The position numbers and the translations under genes were made by a program. DNA of 24,963 nucleotides from JAIVJN01 sp036732565 (GTDB lineage Bacteria > Acidobacteriota > Vicinamibacteria > Vicinamibacterales > UBA2999). Below, piece after piece: positions 7,404 through 16,266 of the stretch (positions are counted from its first letter, which is position 1; each line of letters begins with the position of its first letter). The stretch is from positions 1-24,963 of the forward strand of contig DAINCF010000028.1 of NCBI GenBank assembly GCA_036732565.1, written 5' to 3'. The notes beneath the pieces are model-generated. The model was not told where the DNA came from and did no database searches. It saw nothing but the letters and a program-made list of their open reading frames with translations.

Positions 7404-7537
7404 GTGGCCACAAAGGCACGAAGTTCACAAAGGCACGAGCCACGAAGACACGAAGCCAGTATTTCTCTTCCAAATTTTCGAAAGCATTCTTGGTGTTCTT
7501 TGTGTCTTGGTGGCGAAGTTCTTCGTGCCATCGTGGC
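7404..7537. repeat. CACGAAG/CACAAAG word array forming an inverted repeat
   Basis: Left arm 7404-7455 strings together GCCACAAAG, GCACGAAG, TTCACAAAG, GCACGA, GCCACGAAG and ACACGAAG. Right arm 7489-7537 holds the same words on the opposite strand (CTTGGTG, CTTTGTG, CTTGGTGGC, CTTCGTGCC). The outer ends pair well (GCCAC-3 nt-GGCACGAAG on both sides). The 33-bp centre is AT-rich. It fills nearly all of the 152-bp gap between two convergent genes, so a bidirectional terminator role is plausible. Confidence 0.75.
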
Positions 7538-7550
7538 AAGACCGTGATCG

Positions 7551-9782
7551 TCAGAATCTCCACGTCCTGACAATTTTCATCGCCCCGCGCCGATCGAGCG
7601 TGCGGTAGCGGCGCTCGTCGATGTCGTCCAGCCAGTTGTGCGTGTAGACGAAGAAGATGTCGTCGCCGGGCTTGAGGATCCAGCGGAAGCGCATCTGCCA
7701 TCCGAGCGCGCGGCTCTCCGAGTCGTACTGCAGGTTGTTTGCCAGCGAGATCCACGGGCTCAGTTGTGTACGGGCATCGACGCGGTGGACGCGCGCGACG
7801 AAGGAGCCTCCTTCGAGATCGATGTCGTTGTATTCCGTCTCGAGGGCGATGTTGATGCCCGGTCGCGGCCGCACGTTGACGCGGAGCTCGACGTCGCGAC
7901 GGGTGCCGTCGAAGAAACCACCCGTGGTGAAGCTGGCCTCGCCCGAGACCGGCCGCCGGTCCGCGAATTCGACGGATACCTGCCGCCTGAGCCAGGAGTA
8001 GCGCGCGCCCCGCGGCAGGACGATCCCGTCTTCGATCTCGAAGTCGGTCTCGAGCTGCTCCGTGACGGGACTGAGGTCGACGCCGATCCCATCGCCGCTG
8101 TGAAAGTTCACGTCGAAGATCGTGAGCTCGGCTTCGCGCGTGATCAGCGTATTGTCCAGGTCGGTGATGATCTCGGTGTCGGCCTGGAAGAAGAAGCTGC
8201 GAATCAGCGGATGGCCCGAGACCTGCGGGTTGTAGCCGAGCTCCGGATTGTAGCGGCGGATGTTGTGCCGGGGCGTGAAGCCGATCGCCGGCTCGTAGCC
8301 CGGTTGCACTTCGCGAAACGACATCTCCGCCGACCACGGGTCGTTCGGGAACAACACCCGCACCCCGTACGCGCTGCTATCGCCCGAGAGATTTTCGGGC
8401 CGCGTCGTGTGTGCGACCCAGGCCACGCCTTCGAGGTTGTATCGCCCGCGAAAGCTCGGCGTCGCAAGCGTCAGATCCGCAGCGATCAGGTGCCGGTCAT
8501 CGATGCCGACGTCCTCGTCGACAAAAGCCCGTCGGGTGTAGAGCACGCCGACGTACGACTGACGACCGAACCGGCGGCGCAGGCGCATCACCGAGAAGTC
8601 CTCGCCCGGCAGCTCGCCATCGTTCTCCTCGCCCGTGCGCACGTGGAGCGCGCCGATGTCGAACGCGCCCGCCTGGCCGAGGAGCTTGGTGCCGAACAGG
8701 ATGCGCTGTGGCTGCCCCTCGTTGAGGCCGATGTGCCGAGTGAAGAACGGCGGCGTGTCCGGCGTTGGTGAGAACTCGAAGAAGTTCGCGCCGGCCAGGA
8801 AGAACTCGCGCTTCTCCTCGAAGAAGAGCGGGAAGCGCGTCAGGTTGACCTGGCGATCGTCCACTTCGGTCTCGGCGAAGTCGGTGTTGACGGTGAAGTT
8901 CGCGCGCAGTGCCGGCGTGATGTTGTAGAAGAAGTCGACGCCCGCCTCCAGGTTGCCGACGGTTGCGGGCTGTCCGCGCCCTGGAGCCGCGAGGCCGCTG
9001 CCGAGGACGTAGGGTTTGATGTCGAGGCCGATGCCCTGCGAGATGCCGATCAGACCGTTGAGTCGTCCGGCGTTGGACATGCGCATGAGGCCTTCGTTGC
9101 GCAGCCATCCGGTCCAGAGGCTTTCCTCGTTCTTGCGACGCACCGTGCGTTGAAAGTTCACGCCCCAGCTCTCAGTCGCCGGGTTGAAGTTCAACGTCTT
9201 GAACGGGATCTCGATCTCGGCCGTCCACCCGCGTCCATCCCGGCGGACGCGCGCGATCCAGATCCCGTCCCACGACTTGTTCATGTCGCCGCCGAAGTCG
9301 TCGTCGCCGCCCGGACCCGAGATGAGGCCGTCGCCCATCGCCCCGGCTGGATTGATCTCGAAGAAGTAGCCGGTCCGCTCGTCGAGATACGGATCCAGCG
9401 ACCACATGAAGCGATCATCGGCCGCGAGCGACTGATCGCGCTGCATCTGATTGCCCAGCAGGCGATTGGGTTCCGAGTCGAAGCAGGCGACGCCGAGGAT
9501 CAGCCGGTCGGCATCGATCAGCACGCGCACTTCCGTGCGCTCCGTCGTCGCGGCGCCGTTGTCGGGATCGCGCTGGCGGAAGTCGGCGGCCGGCTGCGCC
9601 TGTTGCCACACCGGTTCGTCGAGCGCACCATCGACCGTGACGCGATCGCCGTCGGCGAGCCTGACCACGTAGAGGTGCGGCCTCGTGTTCGGTTCTGTAT
9701 CAGCCGGTTGCGCCACCGCCGTCCCACCGAGCACGAGCAAAGCACACACGACGACCGCGCAGGTCTCGGATCGGATCTGCAT
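7551..9782 (-). CDS. Outer-membrane protein with CBM9-like and DUF5916 domains
   Basis: A 743-residue exported protein. Residues 1-24 form a signal peptide (MQIRSETCAVVVCALLVLGGTAVAQ region). About 45-220 resembles the family 9 carbohydrate-binding fold: DGALDEPVWQQAQPAADF, a repeated beta pattern, then GWTAEIEIPFKTLNF. From about 240 onward comes a DUF5916-type beta-rich domain with FPLFFEEKREFFLAGANFFEF, alternating polar/aromatic strands and a terminal Phe (VRTWRF), as expected for an outer-membrane barrel. Such proteins are frequent in Acidobacteriota and Bacteroidota; the ligand is not known. I chose ATG 9782 since it directly precedes the signal peptide, and the upstream open frame overlaps the acyltransferase gene as a shadow. 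The acyltransferase ends 44 bp upstream, so the two may be co-transcribed. Confidence 0.88.
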   Translation of the reverse strand: MQIRSETCAVVVCALLVLGGTAVAQPADTEPNTRPHLYVVRLADGDRVTVDGALDEPVWQQAQPAADFRQRDPDNGAATTERTEVRVLIDADRLILGVACFDSEPNRLLGNQMQRDQSLAADDRFMWSLDPYLDERTGYFFEINPAGAMGDGLISGPGGDDDFGGDMNKSWDGIWIARVRRDGRGWTAEIEIPFKTLNFNPATESWGVNFQRTVRRKNEESLWTGWLRNEGLMRMSNAGRLNGLIGISQGIGLDIKPYVLGSGLAAPGRGQPATVGNLEAGVDFFYNITPALRANFTVNTDFAETEVDDRQVNLTRFPLFFEEKREFFLAGANFFEFSPTPDTPPFFTRHIGLNEGQPQRILFGTKLLGQAGAFDIGALHVRTGEENDGELPGEDFSVMRLRRRFGRQSYVGVLYTRRAFVDEDVGIDDRHLIAADLTLATPSFRGRYNLEGVAWVAHTTRPENLSGDSSAYGVRVLFPNDPWSAEMSFREVQPGYEPAIGFTPRHNIRRYNPELGYNPQVSGHPLIRSFFFQADTEIITDLDNTLITREAELTIFDVNFHSGDGIGVDLSPVTEQLETDFEIEDGIVLPRGARYSWLRRQVSVEFADRRPVSGEASFTTGGFFDGTRRDVELRVNVRPRPGINIALETEYNDIDLEGGSFVARVHRVDARTQLSPWISLANNLQYDSESRALGWQMRFRWILKPGDDIFFVYTHNWLDDIDERRYRTLDRRGAMKIVRTWRF

Positions 9783-9826
9783 CGAGGAGAAGCCATGCCG
9801 TGATACGTGCGCCGGCGCGGACTTCT

Positions 9827-10906
9827 TTACCGGGTGGCGGCCCGGTTGGTGACTGCAGGGTGGGGCGCGGACGTGATCCTGGCGGGGCGACCGTAGTATC
9901 CGCGACGAATCGCCCACAGGGCCGGTCGTTCGATCCCGTGGGTGATGACCGTGGCCACGGCGATGGCGGCGAGCATGACGAGCGGAATGGCGACGGCGGC
10001 GGGGACGTCGTGTTCGTGCAGCCACGCCAGGGTCTGGTACCCGAGCTTGCGGTGGATCACATACAAGGCGTACGAGATGGCACCCAGACCGAGCGTGACC
10101 CTGGAGACGAGAAACGACAGCCGCTCGGTGAGCGCCAGCCAGAAGATGCAGGCGACGATGGCGGTCACCAGCAGCGCCGGCCAGCCGCCCAAGAGAAATT
10201 CAGCGAGTCCCGCAAACACCAGCAGCGCCGTGTGCAGCCGCGACCACCGGAACTTCAGGGCGTCGAAGAACACGATGCCCATCGAGAAGTACGGCGCGAA
10301 GTCCAGCGCGAAGAACAGCGCCGGCCATTGCCGGTGGTCGGCAAGCGGCTGTCGCATCGTGAGCGCCCAGACACACGTGGCCAGCAACCACATGGCGACC
10401 ACACGCTTTGGATACCGATGAAAGCCCAACGCGAACAGCCAGGCGGCGTTGAGGTAGAACGCCATCTCGACCGACAGGCTCCAGAAGACGACGTCGGCAT
10501 GCGGAGCGCCGAAGAATTCCTGGAGCATCGTGAGGTTGCTGACGAAGCCGATCGGCCAGAACTTCTCGCCGAACGCCACGATGCCGATGCCGGTGGCGAT
10601 CAGCAATGCCACCCAGTACGCGGGGTACAGTCGCGAGAAGCGCATGACGGCGAAGTCCACGACCGTCTTGCAGCGATCGAGCGTCATGAAGATCACGAAT
10701 CCCGAGATCAGGAAGAACAGCTCGACCGCATGCACGCCGACGTTGTTCGGTACGATGATGGTCGTCGCGCCGAGGTACTTGTTCCAGTACGGATGGTAGT
10801 GAGACAGCATGACCCAGATCGCCGCGAGACCGCGCAGTACATCGATCTGCCTCAGCCTGGGAGCCGTGGCGCCGGAGCCGCCACCATTTGATGATGCCAC
10901 TGACAT
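9827..10906 (-). CDS. Acyltransferase 3 family membrane protein
   Basis: A 359-residue integral membrane acyltransferase of the OafA/YrhL type, which transfers acetyl or other acyl groups to exported sugars, lipids or glycans. The N-terminus has the family motif RQIDVLRGLAAIWVMLSHY, with Arg25 and His36 in the expected R-X10-H spacing. FFLISGFVIFMT and then MRFSRLYPAYWVALL follow, both typical. About ten hydrophobic helices are visible and the protein ends in a basic tail. There is no SGNH domain, so the acceptor is undefined. It precedes the DUF5916 gene on the same strand with a 44-bp gap, which hints at envelope glycan modification. Confidence 0.9.
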   Translation of the reverse strand: MSVASSNGGGSGATAPRLRQIDVLRGLAAIWVMLSHYHPYWNKYLGATTIIVPNNVGVHAVELFFLISGFVIFMTLDRCKTVVDFAVMRFSRLYPAYWVALLIATGIGIVAFGEKFWPIGFVSNLTMLQEFFGAPHADVVFWSLSVEMAFYLNAAWLFALGFHRYPKRVVAMWLLATCVWALTMRQPLADHRQWPALFFALDFAPYFSMGIVFFDALKFRWSRLHTALLVFAGLAEFLLGGWPALLVTAIVACIFWLALTERLSFLVSRVTLGLGAISYALYVIHRKLGYQTLAWLHEHDVPAAVAIPLVMLAAIAVATVITHGIERPALWAIRRGYYGRPARITSAPHPAVTNRAATR

Positions 10907-11026
10907 GATGAGGAACCGTCAATGGCGAGACTAACTCAGCCGTAGAATGGTGCAACCAGCACCTGCACGGAATTTACCTCAAAATTACTGGCGATTTCTG
11001 GGGTGTGAAGGACTCTCAGAGGTGAG

Positions 11027-11049
11027 CCAGCCAAAAGGCTGGTCCCTCC
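11027..11049 (-). repeat. GGAG-footed palindrome
   Basis: Read on the minus strand this is GGAG, three bases, then CCAGCC-TTTT-GGCTGG: a 6-bp stem with a 4-nt loop. The layout matches REP elements, in which a GTAG or GGAG tetranucleotide precedes a hairpin. It sits in the 230-bp gap between the HtrA stop (11137) and the acyltransferase start (10906). The rest of that gap shows no gene. Confidence 0.6.
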
Positions 11050-11136
11050 AAGCATCTTACAGTATTGAGATCGACTTCTAATCGTTTCGGACGATGCGAA
11101 CGTCCACCCGCATCGCGTCCTCCACGGAAAGAGCCG

Positions 11137-12564
11137 CTACTCGATTTCGAACGACACGAACATCAGCTGCCCTTGTCGCTGAATCTGAAGCACGCACGGC
11201 GCGTTGGCTGGCAGGCGGCCGATGAGCGTGCGCAGGGCCGTGAGCCCGTTCACCGGCGTGCCGTTGACGGCGAAGATCACATCTCCGGGCTCGAGGCCGT
11301 ACACGGCCGCGATGTTCATGGCGCGCGCCGCCACCAGCGCGCCGCCGTTCTTGCGCAGCCCGCCAAGCGCCTGTGAGACGGCGGGTGTCACGTCGATCGC
11401 CAGCACGCCGATCCGCTCGACGACATTGCGCTCCGGGCTCACCAGATCCGCGAATCGCATCGGATCGTCGTCGCGCTCCGCGACGGCGACGGGGAATTTC
11501 ATGCGCTGGCCATCGCGCAGGACTTCGAGCTGCGCCACGTCGCCGGCCGCACGGCGATACAGATTGACCTCGAACTGGCGCCCGTTCTCCATCGCCTTGC
11601 CATCGAGTGCGAGCACGATGTCGCCGACCTGAAGGCCCGCTGCGGCGGCCGTGGAATCGGGCGCGACGTCGCCGAGGACGACGCCGATATCGTGCCCGAA
11701 GCCGAGCCCCCGCGCCAGCAGCGGTGTGAGTGTTTGCGCGTGCACCCCGATGGTTCCGCGACGCACGCGGCCCGCCGTGCGAAGCTGTTGAAAGATCGAC
11801 TGCACGATGTTGCTGGGCGCCGCGAAGCCCAGGCCTTCGTTGCCGCCGCTCTGGCTCAGGATGAGCGTGCTGATGCCCACGACGCGGCCTTCGGTGTCGA
11901 CCAGCGGCCCTCCGCTGTTGCCGGGATTGATGGGGGCGTCGGTCTGGACGTAGACCATGGGGTCGTCGGGTTCGAGCTGACGGCCGACCGCGCTGACCAC
12001 GCCCATCGACATCGAGTTCTCCAGGCCGAGCGGACTGCCGAACGCGCACACGATCTGGCCGGGCCTGAGCGCGTCAGAATCGCCGAACGACAACGCCTTC
12101 AGCCCCGTTTCCTCGACCTTCAGCACCGCCAGGTCGGTCTCCTCGTCGATGCCGACGATGCGCGCGTCGACGACGCGGCCGCGCGGCCGCACGATCGATC
12201 GACCACTGGCGGGATCGCGCAGGATCGGCAGCATCACCTGCACGCGCCGTGCGCCCTGCACCACATGGTGATTGGTGATGACGTAGCCGGTGGGATCGAC
12301 GATGACGCCGGATCCGGTGCTGCGCTGCCGCTCGAACAAGGTGTCGCTCGACGCCGCTTCGCCTGCCGGGGAGTAGCCGAGCACCACGATCTGCACCACG
12401 CTCTGACTGACCCGGTCGGCGAGCGATTCGAGGGCCTGACTGAATGCCGTCAGTGACGGCGGTGCAGCGTCGGGGCGCGGCCGTCGCTCGGCAGGCTGTT
12501 GGGCGCTGGCCGTGGTGGCCACGAAGATCACGAACAGGATCGAGGGAAGAACGGGCACGCTCAT
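11137..12564 (-). CDS. HtrA/DegP-type serine protease with two PDZ domains
   Basis: A 475-residue exported protease for quality control of envelope proteins. The signal peptide is SILFVIFVATTASAQQ (about 8-22). The trypsin-like domain spans about 45-265, with His100 (NHHVV), Asp144 (TDLAVL) and Ser217 (PGNSGGPL) as the triad. PDZ1 covers about 270-360 (GTIGVHAQTLTP to LEVLRDGQ) and PDZ2 about 385-475 (GLEPGDVIFAVNG). Its ATG overlaps the stop of the upstream DPP IV-type gene (ATGA, 12561-12564), so translation is coupled and the pair is one operon. The much longer open frame upstream is a shadow of that gene. The specific family branch (DegP, DegQ or DegS) is not decided, although the cleavable signal argues against an anchored DegS. 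Confidence 0.93.
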   Translation of the reverse strand: MSVPVLPSILFVIFVATTASAQQPAERRPRPDAAPPSLTAFSQALESLADRVSQSVVQIVVLGYSPAGEAASSDTLFERQRSTGSGVIVDPTGYVITNHHVVQGARRVQVMLPILRDPASGRSIVRPRGRVVDARIVGIDEETDLAVLKVEETGLKALSFGDSDALRPGQIVCAFGSPLGLENSMSMGVVSAVGRQLEPDDPMVYVQTDAPINPGNSGGPLVDTEGRVVGISTLILSQSGGNEGLGFAAPSNIVQSIFQQLRTAGRVRRGTIGVHAQTLTPLLARGLGFGHDIGVVLGDVAPDSTAAAAGLQVGDIVLALDGKAMENGRQFEVNLYRRAAGDVAQLEVLRDGQRMKFPVAVAERDDDPMRFADLVSPERNVVERIGVLAIDVTPAVSQALGGLRKNGGALVAARAMNIAAVYGLEPGDVIFAVNGTPVNGLTALRTLIGRLPANAPCVLQIQRQGQLMFVSFEIE

Positions 12565-14822
12565 CGTGTGGCTGTGGTTTGCTGACTGTGAGGCGCCTGC
12601 AGCGTGTCGATGGTGAAATCGAACATCATCTGCCGCATGTGCTTGACCAGCGCCGGATCGGTCAGGCCGTGCCGAGACTTCTCGTAGACCATCAACTGAA
12701 ACGGCTTGCCCGCCTTCTGCAGCTCGTAGGCGAACTTCAAGGTGTTCTGCATGTGCACGTTGTCGTCGATGACACCGTGGACGAGCAGCAGCCGCCCGTG
12801 CAGATTCTTCGCCGCGCGCAGCGGCGAGCTCTTCTCGTAGCCCTCGGGGTTGTTCTGCGGCATCAGCATGTAGCGTTCGGTGTAGATGCTGTCGTACAGC
12901 GTCCAGTCGGTGACATTGCCGCCACCGATGCCCATCGCGAAGCTCTTGCTGTGGGTCAACGCGAACGTGACCATGTAGCCGCCGAAGCTCCAGCCGTCGA
13001 TGCCGATACGGGTCGGGTCCACCCACGACTGCTGCTTCAAGTAGGCCAGGCCGTCCTCGACGTCGCGCAGCTCCTGCTCGCCGAAGTTCTTGTAGCTGGT
13101 CCACGCCGACTGCACGCCCTTGCCGCTGGCCGAGCGGTTGTCGCAGATCCAGACGCCGATGCCGCGTTGCGTGAGCAGTTGGTAATACATGAACGTCTGA
13201 CCGCCCCAGGCATCGCTGACGCGCGGCGCATACGGCCCACCGTAGGTGAACTGCATCACGGGGTACTTCTGACCGGGCTTGATGTCGGCAGGCTGGAGCA
13301 AGATCGCTTCCATGACGAAGCCGTCGCGGGTCTTGACCTGCAGCCGCTGCGGCTTCACGAGCTTGAGCCCCGCCAGCTCGGCGATCTTGCTCTCGTGCAC
13401 GACGCGCACGTCGCCGCCGTCGGCCGTATGCACGCGCACGACGGGTGGCGTGTGCAGATCGCTCCAGGAATCGACGAACTGCTGGAAGCCGGGACTGAAC
13501 GTCGCGCGGTGGGTGCCCGCGCGCTCGGTCAGCCGCTTCATCCCGCTGCCATCCAGCTTCACGCGATAGGCATCGAGGCCGACGTAGTTGCGCTCGGTGC
13601 CGGAGAAGTAGATCCAGCCGCTCGCCTCGTCGATACCGTGCAGGGTGCGCAGGTCCCACTCTCCGCTCGTCACCGCGCGCCCCAGCGACCCGTCAGCCTG
13701 GTAGTGATAGAGGTGCTTCCAGCCGCTGCGCTCGCTCAGCCACAGGAACGATCCATCCTTCAACCACGTCGGCGCCCCGTTGTCGTTGACCCACGCCTTC
13801 GTGGTCTCACGGAGGAGCGTGCGCGGACTGCGGCCGCCGGGTCCGACGACGTTCAGATCCAGCCAGGTCTGCTCGCGGTTCTGGACCTGGTAGACCACGC
13901 GCGATGCGTCGGGCGTCCAGGACACGTTGACGATCAGGAACTCGCCGGTCGAGTACTTGTCGAGATCCGTCCACCGCACGGACCCGCCCGCCGCCGACAC
14001 GACGCCCAGACGCACGGTTGGATTGCGATCGCCGGCCTTCGGATAATCCCAGGTCTCGACGCCGAGACGCGTCGGAATGTGATCCACCACCGTGAACTCC
14101 GGCACCGGCTGCTCGTCGAGCTGCAGGAACGCCAGGTGGACGGAGTCGGGGCTCCACCAGTACGCGCGATAGGTGCCGCGACCGTAGATTTCTTCCTGAT
14201 AGACCCAATCGAGCTTGCCGTTGAGCATCTCCTTCGAGCCATCCTGAGTGAGCTGTCGCTCTTGCGGCTGCGGCTCGACACTGATGACGAACAGATTGTT
14301 GCCGCGGACGAACGCGACCAGACGGCTGTCGGGACTGAACGTGAACTCCTCCTCGGGCTCCGGCGTGAACGTCAGACGCACCGCGCGATCGCCGGTGAAC
14401 GCGTAGTAATAGAGGTCATCACCGATCGAGACCACGGCCGCCGTGCGCTCCGCATTCATCTCGAGCCGACGTTGATTGGGCAGCGACGCCACATCCTCCG
14501 CCCGCAGACCGGGGAGGCCGTCGAACGCCTTGCGCATCTTCTCCGCGTCGAAGAACGGTTCGGAGGCGCCAGTCGCCGCCGTGACCTTCAGCCAGTCGAC
14601 GTTGCTGCTCCCTTCAACGGGTTGGGGCCACAGATACTGCGTGTCGGAGATCCAGGTGAGGCCGCTCGGCGCCTTGCCCGAGAAGTCGATGCGGCGATCG
14701 GGATCGTAGAGGTCGTCGATGGTGAGCGTGCGCCCTTGAGCAAAGACTCGGCCCGATGTCACGAGACTGACGATGAGGGCCACCGTAAACGCGACCCGAC
14801 AAGTCAAAGGGCAACGGCTCAT
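12561..14822 (-). CDS. Dipeptidyl peptidase IV-type S9 peptidase
   Basis: A 753-residue exported serine peptidase that removes N-terminal dipeptides, usually X-Pro or X-Ala. Residues 1-29 are a signal peptide ending FAQ. A DPP IV N-terminal beta-propeller covers about 95-480 and includes DWVYQEEIYGR, where Glu210 and Glu211 match the pair that binds the substrate amino terminus in S9B enzymes. The alpha/beta hydrolase domain carries Ser612 (GWSFGGY; Tyr is usual in place of Phe), Asp686 (HGVIDDNVH) and His718 (SRHGL), the full triad. An ideal AGGAGGT stands 8 nt before the ATG. The HtrA gene overlaps its stop, suggesting exported proteases made together. The divergent beta-CASP gene starts only 51 bp away. 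Confidence 0.95.
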   Translation of the reverse strand: MSRCPLTCRVAFTVALIVSLVTSGRVFAQGRTLTIDDLYDPDRRIDFSGKAPSGLTWISDTQYLWPQPVEGSSNVDWLKVTAATGASEPFFDAEKMRKAFDGLPGLRAEDVASLPNQRRLEMNAERTAAVVSIGDDLYYYAFTGDRAVRLTFTPEPEEEFTFSPDSRLVAFVRGNNLFVISVEPQPQERQLTQDGSKEMLNGKLDWVYQEEIYGRGTYRAYWWSPDSVHLAFLQLDEQPVPEFTVVDHIPTRLGVETWDYPKAGDRNPTVRLGVVSAAGGSVRWTDLDKYSTGEFLIVNVSWTPDASRVVYQVQNREQTWLDLNVVGPGGRSPRTLLRETTKAWVNDNGAPTWLKDGSFLWLSERSGWKHLYHYQADGSLGRAVTSGEWDLRTLHGIDEASGWIYFSGTERNYVGLDAYRVKLDGSGMKRLTERAGTHRATFSPGFQQFVDSWSDLHTPPVVRVHTADGGDVRVVHESKIAELAGLKLVKPQRLQVKTRDGFVMEAILLQPADIKPGQKYPVMQFTYGGPYAPRVSDAWGGQTFMYYQLLTQRGIGVWICDNRSASGKGVQSAWTSYKNFGEQELRDVEDGLAYLKQQSWVDPTRIGIDGWSFGGYMVTFALTHSKSFAMGIGGGNVTDWTLYDSIYTERYMLMPQNNPEGYEKSSPLRAAKNLHGRLLLVHGVIDDNVHMQNTLKFAYELQKAGKPFQLMVYEKSRHGLTDPALVKHMRQMMFDFTIDTLQAPHSQQTTATR

Positions 14823-14830
14823 GAAGCGAC

Positions 14831-14837
14831 ACCTCCT
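14831..14837 (-). promoter_or_regulatory. Strong Shine-Dalgarno for the S9 peptidase
   Basis: AGGAGGT read on the minus strand, 8 nt before the ATG at 14822. It is the best ribosome site in the window and fixes the start. Confidence 0.85.
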
Positions 14838-14873
14838 GAAGACTTCACGATTTTAGTTGTACATTGATTCCCG
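14838..14873. promoter_or_regulatory. Compact divergent promoter region
   Basis: The gap between the two divergent start codons is 51 bp and holds an AT-rich island in a GC-rich region. TAAAAT (minus strand, 14855-14850) could be the -10 of the S9 peptidase gene. TACATT (14860-14865) could be the -10 of the plus-strand gene, which would leave almost no leader, and no ribosome site is seen before that ATG. Neither has a clear -35. Confidence 0.35.
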
Positions 14874-16262
14874 ATGGCGACGCTGACGTTTCTGGGTGCC
14901 GCGCGCACCGTGACCGGCTCCAAGTACCTTTTGCAGGTTGACGGACTTCATCTTCTCGTGGATTGCGGCTTGTTCCAGGGCCTCAAGGAGCTTCGCGAAC
15001 GTAACTGGGCCGAGCTGCCGGTGCACCCCGCGTCGATTCACGCAGTCGTGCTCACCCATGCACACATCGACCATTCGGGATGGCTGCCGCGTCTCGTCGC
15101 CAACGGCTTTCGTGGCCGCATCTACTGCACGCGTGGCACGTCCGATCTCTGCGGTCTCGTGCTGCCAGACGCGGGCCACCTGCAAGAAGAGGACGCACGC
15201 TTCGCCAACCGCAAGCGCTTCAGCAAGCACACGCCGGCGCTGCCGCTGTTCACCGAAGCCGATGCCAGGCAGGCCCTGACGCTCCTCGAACCGGTCGACT
15301 TCGACCGGCGCATCACCGTCGCACCGGGCATCGAGGTCGAGTACATCAACGCCGGCCACTTGCTCGGCTCGGCGTTCGTGCGCATGACGCGCAGCAACGG
15401 CAGCGGTGGCAAGATGCTGTTCGGCGGCGATCTCGGCCGCTATGGCCGGCCGGTGCTGCCGGATCCTCGTCCTGCCGTGGAGGCCGACGCGCTGCTGGTC
15501 GAGTCGACCTACGGCGATCGCATCCATCCGCAGGACGACGACGGCGCCGCGCTCGCCGAGATCGTCAAGGAAACCGTCGCGGACCGCGGGAAGCTGATCG
15601 TCCCCGCGTTCGCGATCGGGCGCGTGGAGGAGGTGCTCTACTGGCTGCGCCGACTCGAAGACGCCGGCACGATTCCACGCGTGCCCGTGTTCCTCGATAG
15701 CCCCATGGCCATCAGCGCGCTCGACTACTATCGGACCCACGCCGCCGAGCTCGATCGAGACTCGCAACCGGGCGCGGGCGAAGCGTCGGCGTTCGCCACC
15801 CGGCGATTTCAAGCCGCATCGTCGGTGGAGGCGTCCAAGGGCGTGACCGCGATGACCGGCCCGGCGATTGTGATCTCGTCGAGCGGCATGGCCACGGGTG
15901 GCCGCGTCTTGCACCATCTCGCGGCGGCGCTGCCCGATCCCCGCAACACCGTGCTGTTCGTCGGCTTCCAGGCGGCCGCCACGCGGGGGCGTCAGCTCGT
16001 CGACGGTGTGTCGGAGATCAAGATGCACGGCGGCGTGGTGCCGGTCCGCGCCAGAATCCGCAAGATCGACGGCATGTCGGCGCACGCCGACGCGTCTGAA
16101 ATCGTGCGCTGGCTGAAGACGTTTCCGCAGGCGCCGAAGATGACCTATCTCGTTCATGGCGAGCCGACCGCGCAGAAGGCCTTGCAGACGCGCATTGCAG
16201 CCGATCTCAAATGGCCAACGCTGATTCCCGAGCACGGACAGAAAGTAGAAATCCCTCTTTAG
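14874..16262 (+). CDS. Metallo-beta-lactamase fold, beta-CASP hydrolase (RNase-like)
   Basis: A 462-residue cytosolic protein of the beta-CASP group, which in related proteins (bacterial and archaeal CPSF73-like) acts as an RNA endo- or exonuclease. The zinc motif is THAHIDHSG (His62, His64, Asp66, His67). It is followed by GHLLGSA, GGDLGR, VESTYGDR, a beta-CASP segment with PAFAIGRVEE, SSSGMATGGR (335-344), MSAHAD and VHGEP near the C-terminus. All expected metal and beta-CASP motifs are present, so it should be active. Length is normal for the family. There is no ribosome site upstream, and a leaderless mRNA is possible. A palindrome separates it from the DPP III gene downstream. Confidence 0.92.
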   Translation: MATLTFLGAARTVTGSKYLLQVDGLHLLVDCGLFQGLKELRERNWAELPVHPASIHAVVLTHAHIDHSGWLPRLVANGFRGRIYCTRGTSDLCGLVLPDAGHLQEEDARFANRKRFSKHTPALPLFTEADARQALTLLEPVDFDRRITVAPGIEVEYINAGHLLGSAFVRMTRSNGSGGKMLFGGDLGRYGRPVLPDPRPAVEADALLVESTYGDRIHPQDDDGAALAEIVKETVADRGKLIVPAFAIGRVEEVLYWLRRLEDAGTIPRVPVFLDSPMAISALDYYRTHAAELDRDSQPGAGEASAFATRRFQAASSVEASKGVTAMTGPAIVISSSGMATGGRVLHHLAAALPDPRNTVLFVGFQAAATRGRQLVDGVSEIKMHGGVVPVRARIRKIDGMSAHADASEIVRWLKTFPQAPKMTYLVHGEPTAQKALQTRIAADLKWPTLIPEHGQKVEIPL

Positions 16263-16266
16263 GGAT

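Noticed and set aside
7404..7537. Possible CRISPR array
   Set aside because: The repeated words are only 7-9 nt with no spacers of constant length, and no cas genes are near.
9783..10025. N-terminal extension of the DUF5916 frame
   Set aside because: It overlaps the acyltransferase gene, is Arg/His-rich and precedes a clear signal peptide.
12444..14867. 807-codon plus-strand open frame
   Set aside because: It lies opposite the DPP IV-type gene, whose catalytic residues and ribosome site are clear. The plus-strand product shows no domain.
14853..16235. 460-codon minus-strand open frame
   Set aside because: Antisense to the beta-CASP hydrolase, which has all its metal motifs.
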